From Hedera helix (lineage: Eukaryota; Streptophyta; Magnoliopsida; Apiales; Araliaceae), in contig OX359275.1 in the NCBI GenBank assembly GCA_947179155.2, positions 41,401,898 to 41,465,897 on the forward strand: a DNA stretch of 64,000 nucleotides. Direction: 5' to 3'. Position numbers and translations under genes: made by a program. A model generated the notes under the pieces. The model had not been told where the DNA came from. It ran no database searches and saw only the letters and a list, made by a program, of their open reading frames with translations. Of this stretch, positions 37,243-50,216 are shown one piece after another (the stretch's first letter is position 1; the number at the start of each line of letters is the position of its first letter).

Positions 37243-37542
37243 CCCCCTGTCAACAAGTAATAGACTTTAATCTTTAATTAGTTGATCACTTGATTATACA
37301 TGAAAACAGATGGCCAAAACAAGTATGAGCTAACGAAGATATTGTGCAGCTAGGGTTCTCAAATCCATCATACATGTATTAATAAAAAAAACATAGCAAA
37401 TACAAAAAACAAAGCCAAAAATTATTTTTTTTTTGGAGAATTATGGATAGAGATCTCAATAATTATCTCATTAAATTTGGGAACTAATTAACCACCTTGT
37501 ATAAAAATAATAAATTGTACAACTACTAATTAAAGAAAAACA
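36321..37542. other. Spacer downstream of the small minus-strand gene
   Basis: AT-rich, with the C tract at 37205-37241. No gene recognised. Confidence 0.4.
37205..37241 (+). repeat. Poly(C) tract, 37 nt
   Basis: Uninterrupted C homopolymer followed by GCCCCC, about 300 bp downstream of the small minus-strand gene. The length should be treated as uncertain. Confidence 0.9.
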
Positions 37543-37938
37543 TCATGCACGTAATTTATTAATCTTACGAAGGAATTGTAACATCTTAGCCCTACACAAG
37601 AAACACAAGGCCAATGCAGCATCGGTGAATAAACAAGATTGATCTGCAGACTTGATGAAATTGCGCTTCTCTACTAACCAGTTTTTAGTCCTCTGGACAG
37701 TACTTTGTTTCTTCTTTGTGAACGTATAGCTTCTAAGGTATCTCTGCCTGCATTTAGCGTAGTCGTAATGATGATCATTGTCAGAAACTAGTTTTAGTAC
37801 TGAACTACTTTCTCTCTCCTCCTCGTTATTATTATTAATGCTTAGCAATTTCAAGAACTCCTTATCTGCTTCTGCCCATCTTTGGAGTTTTGTTAAACTT
37901 TCAGCCACCGCAGTTCGGCTGCTAGCTATAGGGTTCAT
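37543..37938 (-). CDS. Small plant protein of unrecognised family
   Basis: Single-exon frame giving 131 aa from the ATG at 37938 (start MNPIASSRTAVAESLTKLQR). The frame extends 37 codons further to an ATG at 38049, but that extension is encoded by a purine-rich stretch (RKEKKKKRERARR) that looks like leader sequence, so I prefer the shorter start. The protein begins with a probable helix (AVAESLTKLQRWAEADKEFL), continues with an acidic asparagine-rich linker, then YAKCRQRYLRSYTF followed by basic residues, and ends with a hydrophobic, cysteine-containing segment (ALALCFLCRAKML) and basic residues. No signal peptide or known catalytic motif is visible. Real coding is supported by non-repetitive composition and isolation from transposons. 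Function unknown. Confidence 0.6.
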   Translation of the reverse strand: MNPIASSRTAVAESLTKLQRWAEADKEFLKLLSINNNNEEERESSSVLKLVSDNDHHYDYAKCRQRYLRSYTFTKKKQSTVQRTKNWLVEKRNFIKSADQSCLFTDAALALCFLCRAKMLQFLRKINKLRA

Positions 37939-38509
37939 TCTTCTAGCTCTCTCTCTTTTTTTTTTTTTTTCCTTTCTTTGGTGTATATACGTCCATGAGG
38001 GAAAGTGTTCCCGAGTCTTGGTGGGATTTGAGTTTCTAATCTTTGTCATTAATTAGTCTTCGTGATATAAATGGATTCAAAGGCTGTGTTTAATTCCGAT
38101 AAATAAAGGTTCCTGATGAATGTACCCGTCTCTCCTTCAGTTAAAAGGATTAAGACTTGAGACTTCTTTTTTTTCACCTGACCAGTTGACTTTTTTTTTT
38201 TCCTTTTCTTTTTCTGTTTTCCTTTTTTATCTATGCATGCATATTAAGGCTTGTTATGAGTTATAACACGTTTAAGCTAAAATGACAATTAGTTTCGTGA
38301 AATTAGATATCAAAAGCTCACTAAAATTATGTTTAAGTTACTACATAATGAAGAATAAGTCAATAGTTAGCCAAGAGGGACTCTCAAATTACCGAAGACA
38401 TATATTATACTAATAGATTTGGATAATAAAAATTTGTTACATAAGATAATATTTTTAGATTAGTTTGTGCCTAATGAATAGCTAAATACTTAAATTATAG
38501 TACACAATA

Positions 38510-38665
38510 ATGAAGGTAAGTAGGCATTGATTGTCCTCCGTGACAATAATAACATGTAAGTAAGTCAAACTAAGACTAAAAATTTTACTTCCGTCAAGAT
38601 TTGAACTCAAAATTTCAACCTCATAACTTTAAACAACTGTCCAACCAAGCTACGTGATATAGTTA
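38510..38665 (-). mobile_element. Possible tRNA-derived SINE
   Basis: On the minus strand an A-box-like TAGCTTGGTTGG (about 38640-38651) is followed, about 40 bp on, by a B-box-like GAGTTCAAATC (about 38598-38608). This is the arrangement of a pol III promoter in plant SINEs. No clear 3' tail or target duplication. Confidence 0.35.
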
Positions 38666-38794
38666 TTAATGAGATAAAATAAATTTTATTTATACAAACT
38701 TTTCCATTTAAAAAAAACAAAAACAAACAAAAAAATAAGTGGGTAAACATTTTCACTTTTTATAAGATCAATATTGACTTATTAAAAATTAATT

Positions 38795-40244
38795 CACTAC
38801 AAGAAAAAAGACTATTTCTGATAGAATATTCCATTGAAAATAGGCTTATTCCATCAAAATAGGTTAATTCTCAATGGAATATTTCGTTGGCAATTCGGCC
38901 GGAATTAACCACGTTGGACACAATTTCGACAACTTTTTCGTCGGATATAAATGTAATTCCACAAAAAATTAACGTCGAAGTTAAGGTACCATGTGTCATA
39001 TTTTCATTACTAGTGGAGAAGCTAAATCTCAATGGAATTTTTGTGGAAGATAACATAATCCGTCGGCAATAAGGTTGTCACGTGGCAGACTGTGATGATC
39101 TAGGAATTAATTATTTTCGACAAAAATTCGTCGAAAATACTAATTATTTTTTAAAATATTTTTTTATTTGCAGTTTTTAAGTTTTTAAACTACATTTTTG
39201 TATATGGAAACCGTCTTTATCCTAACAACACATACAGTAATCTAGTTCTTATGTTCTCGTACAACGTAACTACAACAACAACATATATGAATTACCTCAA
39301 CAACAATAACAAATATAAATTAATTTTTCATAAGTTATACAAAATATTGTTTAAAAGTTCAATAATTTACAAAATGCAACTAAATTACAATGAATTACAT
39401 CTAATTAAGCTAAACTAACGTAAATAGAGCTAAATTATTTACAAATGATCTATAAAACAAAATCAAACTAGTGCTACCACTGGTGTGAGGAGAATCATCT
39501 GGCGGGAGTCAACGGTGCTACTCTGGTGTATGAAAATCATCGATGTCATCCCCCCTGCTCCCGAACAACATCGTCAGCTTACTTGGCATAGGCACCTTGT
39601 TGATACAATTACAAATATCACTCATTAGTCAGTAATTAAGATTTAAAATCACAGCTAAATGATAATTAAATAACACGCAAAATATACAACTTAAAGTGAA
39701 TAAAATACCTGCATAGTCGGGGGCTGACTCAGCGTCGGGCCAAAAGCCTTCAATAATAAGGTAATCACCATCCGTACCACCTAGCGCATATCGCGACGAA
39801 CTGCTCCGGAGAGATACCCGTACTCTCGACGATATCCCTGCTATAATATCCTTAATAAGCTGGTGAAGACGAGCATTGCAAGGCAGATTTTGATGACGGA
39901 ATATTGGATTTGTACGAAATATCTCTGTCACTGCAGCGATAACTCTCTAGAACAATTCGTTGTCTAAGTCAGAACTAGTATGAGCTCGTCCAACAGGTGC
40001 TCTCGGACGCTGACGCTGACTAAAGCCTGAGAAAATAAATATAACATTACTAATAATTGATGAAGTGATATAAATTATGAAATAATAAGAAATATACTAA
40101 AATGAATACCTCCAGGTAATGTATAGGCTAGTACCCTTAGCAGGTCCAACACTAGGTACCTACTGATAGTGCTACGAGGAGGATTTTGAGACGCGACCTA
40201 AAGAGTCATCTCCTCATCCTGAGATAAGTTAATCTCTGGCGGAG
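38795..40244. mobile_element. CACTA (En/Spm) transposon end, truncated
   Basis: It starts with CACTACAAGAAAAAAGACTA, the classic plant CACTA terminus, followed by subterminal repeats with TTCCATCA/TTCCGTTGG/CGTCGG motifs (to about 39130). The inner part carries a minus-strand open stretch (39629-39931, with more coding-like sequence to about 40240) whose family I cannot name. It stops abruptly at the solo LTR, and no matching TTCTTGTAGTG end was seen beyond it. Probably a deletion or insertion removed the rest. Confidence 0.55.
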
Positions 40245-42923
40245 TGTAAGACCCCGAATTTTATAAAATATAAAATTTAATTTTTCTTCATATATATTTT
40301 TTCATGAAACAGTAAGTGGTTAAATTGACGAAATTGAAAGTTAAGGATGTTATGTGCAAATTTTATTTTGTCGGACAATATTCGCTTTGTCAGGGAATAT
40401 TCGTTTTGTCGGGGAATATTCGTGTCGTACGACGGCGCCGAAATAACAAATTATTGGTGGACCCCACAACGGAATATTTGTCGGATATAGAAAACGACAG
40501 AAGTAACATTTTTAATAAAAAATAGTCAACGGTGCTAACTGTTAAAATACCGGTGATAAAAGAATAGTAGCATACGGTAATTTATGGTATTTTACTGTAG
40601 CATGCGGTACTCTACAGTAGCACACGGTATTGCACAGTGTCTCATATTATTGACACCGTAACTGTTACGCATCATTTCATCGATAATTGTCACTGCATAA
40701 TATTTTATATTATCAATTCAATTATTGTTGCTACACAGTATTTTGCATTATTGATTCAATAATTGTCATTACACTGTATTTCATATCATTGAGTCAATAA
40801 TTGTTGGTGCACTGTAGTTTAAAATTATTGAATCTAATAATTGTCACAGTAGCAAATACACTATAATTTATATTATTAAATTAATAAAAATATGTAACGT
40901 GTTTCTTACATTATTGTGGTAACATTATTTTATATGTTGGACTCACAGGAAGAATAAATAAATAAATAAATAATAAAATAATTAATTTTACTATTTGAAA
41001 TAGTGACGTGAATAGTAAGAAACATGTGGGACCCACTGTGGGGCCCACATGAAATGTGAGAAATGTGAATTTGCTGAAGTTGGTTGGGGGAGGCTGCCTA
41101 GCAGCCTCTGCTGAATTTTTTTCTGTTCACCTACCACGCATAGTAACTTCTTTTCTCCTATAAATAGCTTGTTCAGCTGAATAGAAAAATCACACCTAAA
41201 ACATAAAATTTTTCTATAAGAATTTTATAAGTTTTCTCTGAGAATAGTAAGGTTATTTTGAGAGTTTGAAAGTCAAAAGGAGTGCAGGAATTTTTCAAGT
41301 AAGTCTTTTATTAATGAGTAGTAATTTCATAAATTCCTATTTTTCACGGTATTCACAAATCTTCCTTTAGAAGACTCTTCTTTAAGAAGATTCATTTTTA
41401 AAAGCTTTTTTTGGAAGATTTATTTTGGAATATTATTTTTAAAACTATTTAAAAGTAGTTATATTATACTATAAAAATTATTTTAAATATATATAATTTT
41501 GATAGTTCATAATATATGAATTATCATACACCTTGAAATTTATATGTGGTAAATACTAATTTTATTAAAAATATATAGGTTGATCAACCTCATTTAAATC
41601 AATATCCAGTCACGTGTTAAGGTAAAGAATATTATTTTTTCACACTCTTAAATTTATTATGGTAAGAGATGTCATTTTCTTTCATACTCTTAAATCGAAA
41701 CTTATTATGGAACTATTGTTTCTATAATTCCTGAAAATATTATATGTTCCATAATAGTTGAACTTCATTATTTCAACTGAACCTTCCTATTTTGTGAACC
41801 TTTCTATTGAACTGTAACCGTTATTCTGAACTGTGGATCTTGAATATCATTTTTAAATTTCACTCCATATCATGTTGACAATTTGGACATTGTTTGAATC
41901 TGCACAAAGTAAACTTCTGATACTTATTGTTTATCTTGTTTCTTCTGTTCATCATTTGTATCACTGTTATTTGTATTAACCATCAAGAATCAAGCTGTTG
42001 TGAATATCTGTGGCCGGGGGCACAGATGTGATATAATTGTTGAACAGATGATAGGTTAAAGGCGATATACTAAGTTAAAGGCGATACATCTGTTCAGTGT
42101 CTTTTATGGCACGTGGTGAATGTTCTCTTTGGCCCGTAGTGCAAAGATGAACTGTTGATTGGTATGATTATGACCAAAGGCTGAATCTGGTATAATCATG
42201 ATCGTTGGTATTATATTGAAAGTTCTCTTTGGCCCGTAGTGCATAGATGAACTGTTGTTTGGTATGATTATGACCAAAGGCTGAATCTGGTATAATCATG
42301 ATCGCTGGTGCTATATTGAATATCTTTGGCCCGTAGTGCAAAGATGAACTGTTGATTTGCATGATTATGATCAGGAACTGTGAATTTTTATTATCATGAC
42401 TAATGGTATTTCAGATGATAAAAGTTGATGATGTTTTTACTAAAAAGAGAAGCGAGTGGACATTATGGTCTGCATTATTCTTCTAATAGATTGCTCATTC
42501 CGCTGCTTTTATTGATCTGAACATTGTTTAAAAATTTAACCGCAGTTTTTGATATAAACCTTGTAGTCTATTGTATTCTATCAAGAACTCAACTGTTGAA
42601 GACTAATGATAATTTATTCGCCATTATCTTAGTCATGATATTTTCTTACTGGGCTATTTGAGCTCACCCTTTCTTTTGTTCCATTATTTTTCAACAGGAG
42701 ATGAGAATGTAGCTGGGTCTAGCCGGGGAATGGAGTGAGAGTCCGAGGGATATCTATTATAGTCTTCACATGTTGTAAAATAGTGTGACAATAATAGTGA
42801 AGACTTAGTTGTGTATTATTATACACTGTATTGTTGTACGTTGTGCTTTGTTGTAATAATTTTGTTATAGTCTTTTGACGACTCAAGTTTGGGCTGTGTG
42901 GGCCTAGATTTGGGGGCGTCACA
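40245..42923 (+). mobile_element. Solo LTR related to the Tekay-like element
   Basis: 2,679 bp, starting TGTAAGACCCCGAATT and ending GGGGGCGTCACA like the LTRs at 22.8-34.3 kb, with strong similarity over the first about 650 bp and the last about 1.3 kb. The central part (about 40900-41650) differs: the 92-bp and 74-bp repeats are missing and unrelated sequence with its own TATAAATAG (41159) takes their place. The flanks CGGAG and CCAAT do not form a target duplication. No internal retrotransposon sequence adjoins. Confidence 0.88.
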
Positions 42924-45900
42924 CCAATGATCACAAATGGATAAAAAATTAAGGGGATAACTGATTTAGAAAAAATTACACACTGTTCTATAATGGAAAA
43001 AGTTTATAAACCACATAGAAGTTTAAAATTTTCTATTGTTTTTTTAATGCTAGTACCTAAATATTGTAATAACAATTTTAACTCAACAACATAAAATGAC
43101 ATTCGCAACCAAATGAAAGGAGGGGTTATTCATGAAAATTCTACATAGAAACAGTTGCTAAAATGCGAATAATTCTATTAGACAGTTTACTTAGTATATC
43201 ATTATTTATCAAAAGTTTTATATGAGGCATTTTCAAATCACCAGTATAAATGACACCCAAAATATATTAAATCAACACTAACATGTAAGTTTACACAGCT
43301 GATGAGGATGAACTATGCTATATTTGTATTCTCTAAATGCTAAGTTTTTGTAATTATTTTGTACTTAAATGTATTAATATTTATTTTAATTTGGTTTTGA
43401 TATATTTTGTGAGTTTTCAATTAATTTATATTATTTATATTGTTTTATGTTATTTTATACTATTTTTATTTGTTAGTTTTTATATATTTTTATTATTTTA
43501 GGAAAATTATTTATTATTATATGTTTTTATTAATTTTATTTGTATTTATTTTATATTATTTTCATCTTCTCCCTTTCTCAAATATTTGAAAGTTTTTGGC
43601 AAATATTTGAAAGTCTTTGGGCATGAGGCCAGACTTTGGAAGACTTTGAATATGAATAAATCTTGTTTTAAAGTCTATCAAACTCCACCATTTAATAAAA
43701 ATCTTTAAAATCTATGACTTTTTGAATACCAAAATACTTTTATAGACTTTGAAAAAGTCTTAATTCAATACCACATAACTTTTAAAGATATTAGAAAAGT
43801 TGTAATTGAATACCACTAAATTTTTATAAACTCTTTAAATATCTTGATTGAATACAACTAAACTTTTAAAGTTTCTATAAGTCCTTACAAATCTTAATTG
43901 AATACACCTTAGAGTAAGTATGTTATATATTCTCTCCTCTCATATATTTGTGAGGTCCACCAGTAGTGAGACTCACATGTATGTAAGAGTGAAAGCATAT
44001 TGTTTACTTACTTCAGGAATATAGAATAATTTTTTATGTAAGTGTGTGTTATTTTCGTATGTCTCAAAACAATCACTTTTTCATTTATCCTTTTGGCCTA
44101 AAACTTTGTATGCATTTGAAGGGACAATATAAAATGGGACTAATTAAGTATCTATCTATCTATAAACATAACTACCTTTAAAAACAATGAAACGATTAGA
44201 TCAAATTCAGTAGTTTTACCGGGAGAACATGATATTAGCTAGGAAAAGGTAGCTCTACTAACCAAAGGGCCATTTAATTATTAAAATCATGTATTGCCAC
44301 AATCATCAGCTCAAAGTTATTTGTATTTTGGAGAAAAACATAGCTCTAGTATTCTTTTTCATTTGTTAATGCTACTGCCCTAAATTCTAGGAGACCTGGT
44401 ACATATGTCGTTTCTTTTATATGTCAATATTATGAGTTGGTACACCATCAAATCCGAACGTCACATATCCCTCAAGACAGAATCTAGCAAGTGGCCGGGA
44501 CCCAGAAAAAAGCCGTACTATGTTTCTTTCCCGTTCCATTAACTTATCATTAACCCTTGAAACGTCTTTGACTCGTTCTAATAGATTAACATTTTAGATG
44601 AGTCGGCTATTTCATAATATTTAAGATAGATCAACACCCTGAGAGCTAATGTGTGTGGCACAACTGTGTGCCAATTAGAGAACCAATGCAACGGTCATAC
44701 AACTTTTAATTTAATATTGATAATACTTAGTGAGGGAATATTAGAACAATTTTAAAAAGTTCCTAAAGTCCCCCCTAATTCCAATTTAACGACATTTTTA
44801 CCAATTAAATCGGATACTACCTCAATGAATTTTAAATTAATCTTTTCCAATTTTTCTACTTCTTGAACATATTTTATAAAGTGAAAATATAGCATATTTA
44901 GAAGTGAATAACATATATCATCACCCAATTATTTTTCTCAAGTGAATTTTCAATGTAAATTTCAGTGTAGTCAAATTAATTAGTGAATCTCTCCTTTCTA
45001 TTACACATTAATATCACGATATAGCAACCCATTCTACTAATTTGAGTAATACTTAATGATCAAAAAAGCAACTAATTTTGTATGTGTTATTAATTTAACC
45101 AACATGTTATTTTTTAAACAAATTAACTATTGTACTCTTGAAAATTCTTTTAGAATACTTTTAATGAGGTGACTGTTGTTGTGTAATTTTTTAAATACAT
45201 ACATATATATATATATAGGGAGCTGCTGATTGTGTTTTAAAAATAATATTAAATAATAGAGATAGTATTTAATTATAGGTGTAAACACAATGAGCGGGAA
45301 AAAAAACATACAGACTATTAATCACTCCTCTGTTTTCTCTCTCCTCAAACCTATTCATATTGATCAAATCCCAATTACATCCTTGCTTAACATCGATTTG
45401 ATCACATCTTTTCTACCATCATGCCCAAATCTTAAGCACACAATTCATATGAGTACCGAATAATCTTTGGAACTCAATAAGCATGGAAGTTTCTTCTGTA
45501 CACAATTTTAAAGGACCTTAATATACTATGGTTCTCCCAAAATCATAGCAGACGAAGAGGAGTGAGAACTACTTGTTCTGAAATTTGCAAACATATTGGG
45601 CATCAAAACTAAATCTAAACAACATATCAACCCATGAGAAATCGATCAATCAGCACAACAAACAAAACCTAAGTTACTAATATAATTTTTAAAACGGAAA
45701 ATTACGGTATTAAAAAAATATTACTAATTGTAATAGAAAAAAAATTAAATTTATAGAGCAAATATTTTTGCAATTAAAAAATATATATATTTTACTGAAC
45801 GAATATTTTTGTAATTTATAAAAAAAAAATTACATATCAACAAGCACATCAGCAACTACCTTATATATATATTTTTTTTAAATTATACAACAGCAACTAC

Positions 45901-46516
45901 CTCAATAAAAATTAATCGTGGTTTTATTTTTGGATATTCTGAAAGAATTTTTAAGAATATAATGGTTAATCTGTTAAAAAAATAATATATTAGTTAAGTT
46001 GATAACACTTGCAAAGTTGATTAATTTTTTTGTTTGAGTAATTTAGGAAAAGTGATTATCTTAGGATAGGGGCAGTAATGTAATTTGATTAATTACTCCA
46101 TGAATAAGCCGGAGGCCCGAAAATAGGGATACAGAGGGTTTCAAATGTAATTGTCTGCATGTATTGCACTGCCCGTTAACCTACGAGCGTTTTGGTCCTT
46201 GCCTGTCAGTAGAATGTGGCCAAGTATCATCAGAGAAATTTGAAGTCTAGGGACCCGAGAGAATATTTTCCCTGTCCATCTACTTTTTCCAAATCCCAGT
46301 CGGTAAGAATTGGATTCCCTTGCTTTTACATAGAAAAGAGAAATAGTGTTTGTTTATGTCATTTTGAATTTTAAGTATCGTTTTTAATAGTCCTTAACTT
46401 TTTAAAAATTAATTTAAAATATTTTTAAATTTAAAATTAATATAAAAATAATAAATTTTAAAAATAATAAATCTTATAAATAAATAGTTTTTTAAATAAT
46501 TTATGATATTCATAAT
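42924..46516. other. Gene-poor spacer
   Basis: AT-rich with no supported gene. An isolated less AT-rich stretch lies at about 46100-46320; I see no coding frame in it. Confidence 0.4.
43740..43915 (+). repeat. Array of TTGAATAC motifs
   Basis: Four or more degenerate units such as cttaattcaatacca, gtaattgaatacca, cttgattgaataca and cttaattgaatacacc, spaced about 45-60 bp apart. The pattern resembles subterminal repeats of a DNA transposon, but ends could not be set. Confidence 0.4.
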
Positions 46517-46999
46517 TAGGGGCAGAGCCACGTTCTCTGTTTGGGGTGCCATGATACCCCTGGATTTTTAAGATCCTCAAAATTACATGTTTTACAAATT
46601 ATAATTAATGTTATAATAGCTCACACAAAATTCAGCCCAGTCCAAGAATATCATCAAAATTGGATTTCGATCTAAGATGGAGAATGATTTTCTCACCGAC
46701 TCTTTAATTTTATATATTGAAAGAGAAATTACTGCGAAATTTAATATAAAATCAATCATAAACAAATTTTGAGATTTAAAAGAACGTAAGAATCTATTTT
46801 GATATATGATTGAGTTAAAATGTAAGTATGAAACGTTTATTTTGTCTATTCATTTGCATATATTTTGCTAAAGAGATAAGGATGAATAGAAAATATGATG
46901 ATTTTTTTTTTAAATATTTTTTTTTTGTATGTTAATATATTTCTTATACCAAAGTAATATTATGGCACCTCTTGAGTTGTCAACCTGGCTCAGCCCCTG
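46517..46999. mobile_element. hAT-type MITE
   Basis: A 483-bp element with inverted ends taggggcagagcc and caggggctgagcc (read from the right), flanked by the perfect 8-bp duplication TTCATAAT (46509-46516 and 47000-47007). No coding capacity. Confidence 0.78.
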
Positions 47000-47774
47000 T
47001 TCATAATTATATTGATATAAACTAAATAAATTTATGTCAATTTTGAGTTTGAAAATATTTAAAATTAATTAAAAAAATTAATAATAATTTTATAATTTAA
47101 AATGAAAAATATATATATTTAAAAATTTATTAATATTACTTTTATGTTTTACGATATGATGCCAAGAGAATATAAGTTGATGTCACAATATTCAAATAAA
47201 GTAAAAGTACACTGGTTAATTTTATATTTTACTCGTCTAAGGACAAATATGTATGTTGGCTAATGACCTTCCTGTCCAAAAGTTTCCCTGCTTTGGCTGT
47301 TTGTTACCTGTTTTGGTTCTTTTTCCTTTCCAACGACAAAAAACTCGTCCTTACTTTCCTAGCTTTCCCCGTGTTCCTTCGATCCTACCGAACGAGAGAA
47401 AATATGCCTGTCTAGTGTCTACCCTTCACTTTCCTTCCTACCAATCTACGGAAAATCTGTATACCCTTCACTTCGACATCCTCCACAAGCTATATATAGA
47501 ATAAGGTTATAAATACAATAATAAAATATAATATCAAATATAATATCAATTTTAATTATTAAAAATTAAATTTTAGCGTCGAAATTCGTGTCAGACTATA
47601 TTTTTTAATAATTAAAATAAATATAATATTTAATATTGTGTTTAATTATTGTGTACGTAGTGTTGTTCATATATATAACAAGTGAAATACATTAACTAAT
47701 ACAAAATATAGCATTAACAATGTACGTAGAACTCCTTTTGTTCTGCAAATACAGTTATTTTTACAAAGTATTTG

Positions 47775-48200
47775 GGCTATGTTTGTTTGTAAAATGTATA
47801 CTTGAGATTGGACTATTTATATTAATTTAAAATTATTTTCGAATTTTTTATCCCATTATGAAGGATTAATAGTCCCTTAAATAATCCTTGAATTATTTTT
47901 TTTATCATTCTCAAGGCTATTTATGAGGGATTATTTATGAGGGATTATATAATCCCTCATAAATAGCCTTGAGAATGATAAAAAAAATAATCCAAGGATT
48001 ATTTAAGGGACTATTAATCCCTCATAATGGGATAAATTAAATAATCCCTCATAAATAGCCTTGAGAATGATAAAAAAAATAATCCAATGATTATTTAAAG
48101 GACTATTAATCCCTCATGATGGGATAAAAAAGTCGAAAATAGTTTTAAATTAATATAAATTGTTCAATCTCAAGTATGTATTTTGCAAACAAACATAGCC
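47775..48200. mobile_element. Fold-back MITE with long inverted arms
   Basis: A 426-bp element. The outer ends are inverted over about 39 bp (ggctatgtttgtttgtaaaa on the left, ggctatgtttgtttgcaaaa read from the right). Inside, an arm with tcattctcaaggctattt and agggattat occurs once forward and twice inverted, so a second hairpin arm has been duplicated. Flanking TTG may be a 3-bp duplication; the superfamily is not certain. Confidence 0.75.
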
Positions 48201-49764
48201 TTGTTTCCCAAGAATATTTGTTTATAATATTGATAAATAGTACAAAATGACATAATACTTTTAATTGTTATCATATTTTTATTATTATGTCAAACTAAAC
48301 TAATAATTTATTATTCTTAAAGACAAATATCAAACAAAAATACATTCTTAATAAACATTCATAAATTAAATAACTCATACTATTATTTTAATTAAATTAA
48401 GTAAGGACATACGTGGCCTAGATTAGCATTTAGATTTGAGTCTAGTCTGCCTATTATTAGGCAAATAAAATGGGTAAACCTATTCCTAAAAACGATTCTT
48501 TTTCCTAGACTTTGTAAATGGGCTAGGCTGGTCCAAGTGGATTGAGCCATAGGTTAGTTGAATAAAAAAAGTCTAAAAGTGGAGCCCATGAAGTGAGGCA
48601 CAGTGGGCTGGGTTGGATCATGGGCTTTTGTATATTCTTTTTTATTTTTTTAAATTTAAAATATAATATCATTGTAATGTTATTAATCATTTTTATGAAT
48701 TAGAGTAATAATCATTTACGGAAAAAATGGTGTAGAATAAAATAAATAAACAGTTTCAATTAATTAACATGGCATCACATGACATTGATAGTAGATAATC
48801 TATTTTGACCAACTCTTTAATTGTTTTTGAACCTTTTTTTTTTAATTTCTATGTTTCATATGTTTGCATGTACACAATTTAAACACTATTTATAATTTAT
48901 TTGGTTTTGTTGGCAAAATAATACTGAACGACCCGAAATCATCGTTTTCAATTAGTCTAACTACACAAGTTAAAACACTAAATATTAATGATAAATTATA
49001 ATGATGTCTTTTAATTCATAAGTAATGAATATATAGTTAAAACAGTTGTATCATACAAATTTCAATTCAAACATATAAAAAGAGATAGAAACAACCATTC
49101 AATAAAAATATTGCATTGAAAGGCTAGAAACAATTAATTAGAATAACAAGAGTGGCACATGTAATGAAAGTCAAGAAGAACAAAACTAGAAATAATGTTT
49201 TTTTCTTTGTTTACTTGCTTTTAAATTCCCATAAGAGTTTGTCTCAAAAAAAAAAAAAAAATCCCATAAGAGTTTGATTTGACTCTTTAACTTTATTTAA
49301 ACTAGCGGATAGAGTTGGTAAAATAAAGTAATTTTGAATTGTTATTAAGAAATGAGTTGGACTAGGCTAAGCCACCCATGGGTTCGGTTGATTTGGGTTG
49401 GGTCGGGTCAAAAGTGAATAAAAACGTTTTAGTATTATTTGGCTTAAAAATGTAAACCTAAAGTCCAATTTTTCGTGAGTAGGTCGAGCTAATTTGTGGG
49501 CTTTTCCGGGTCTACTCCTTCTGGCAACATGCTTAGAGACGATTTTTCTTAGACATATACCCAAAAAATATATACTCGAAACCCAATTATTTGAGTGGGT
49601 TAGGCTAATCCGTAGATTTGGGCTGCTTTTACCAGGCCTACTCCTTCCTGCAACGTACTACCAAAAACTATCAGCAGCAGATCAGGTATTCCAAACTTGG
49701 AAGGATAGTTCACTAAAAGGAGAAAACGCGTTGACTGGTCCATCAAAAAGCTGCAAAGAAAACT
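48201..49764. other. Spacer with remnants of GGGTC/GGCTAGG-rich elements
   Basis: No gene recognised. Around 48420-48620 and 49350-49640 repeated gggctgg, ttgggttgggtcgggtc and taggctaa motifs recall the GGCC-rich arms of the hAT-like element at 7906-8706. Ends could not be fixed. Confidence 0.3.
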
Positions 49765-49772
49765 AGTAGAAA

Positions 49773-50216
49773 GCAGGGGTGGGGTGTTCAAAAAATTCGT
49801 TTTTCTTATTTTTTATCGAAGCGATCGGTACTGATTTTTTTTATTTTTTATATTTTTCGATACCAATAACTGTATGAATATTTTTAAATTTCGGTAAAAA
49901 CCGATATACCGAAAGAATCGAAATAAATAATATAATATTAAATTTATATTAATTATTATAATATATATAATAATTATATATATTATTATATATATAATAA
50001 TAATAATAATATATTATTATAATCTATAAATAAATTAATAAATAATTATTATTTATAAATTTTAATTATATATTACTAATCGGTATAAACCGAAAATCGA
50101 ACCGAATTTGTACCGAATCGGTACTGAAATCAATAAGATACCGGTTCTTATTTTAACAATATTTTCGATTCGGTACCAGATCAATTTTTTTTATACCGAT
50201 ATAAATATACACCCCT
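49773..50216. mobile_element. hAT-type MITE rich in ACCGAAA/CGGTACC motifs
   Basis: About 444 bp between AGTAGAAA (49765-49772) and AGTAGAAG (50217-50224). The ends read caggggtggggtg and, from the right, aggggtgtata. Many short inverted cggtaccga/accgaatcg motifs lie inside an AT-rich core. Non-coding. Confidence 0.62.

Noticed and set aside
40245..42923. Considered as one end of a second full-length retrotransposon
   Set aside because: No primer-binding site or polypurine tract and no gag-pol sequence adjoin either end, so it is treated as a solo LTR.
47253..47504. 83-aa plus-strand open frame rich in Pro and Phe
   Set aside because: No domain, no conserved start context, next to MITEs; more like a chance frame in a C/T-rich patch.
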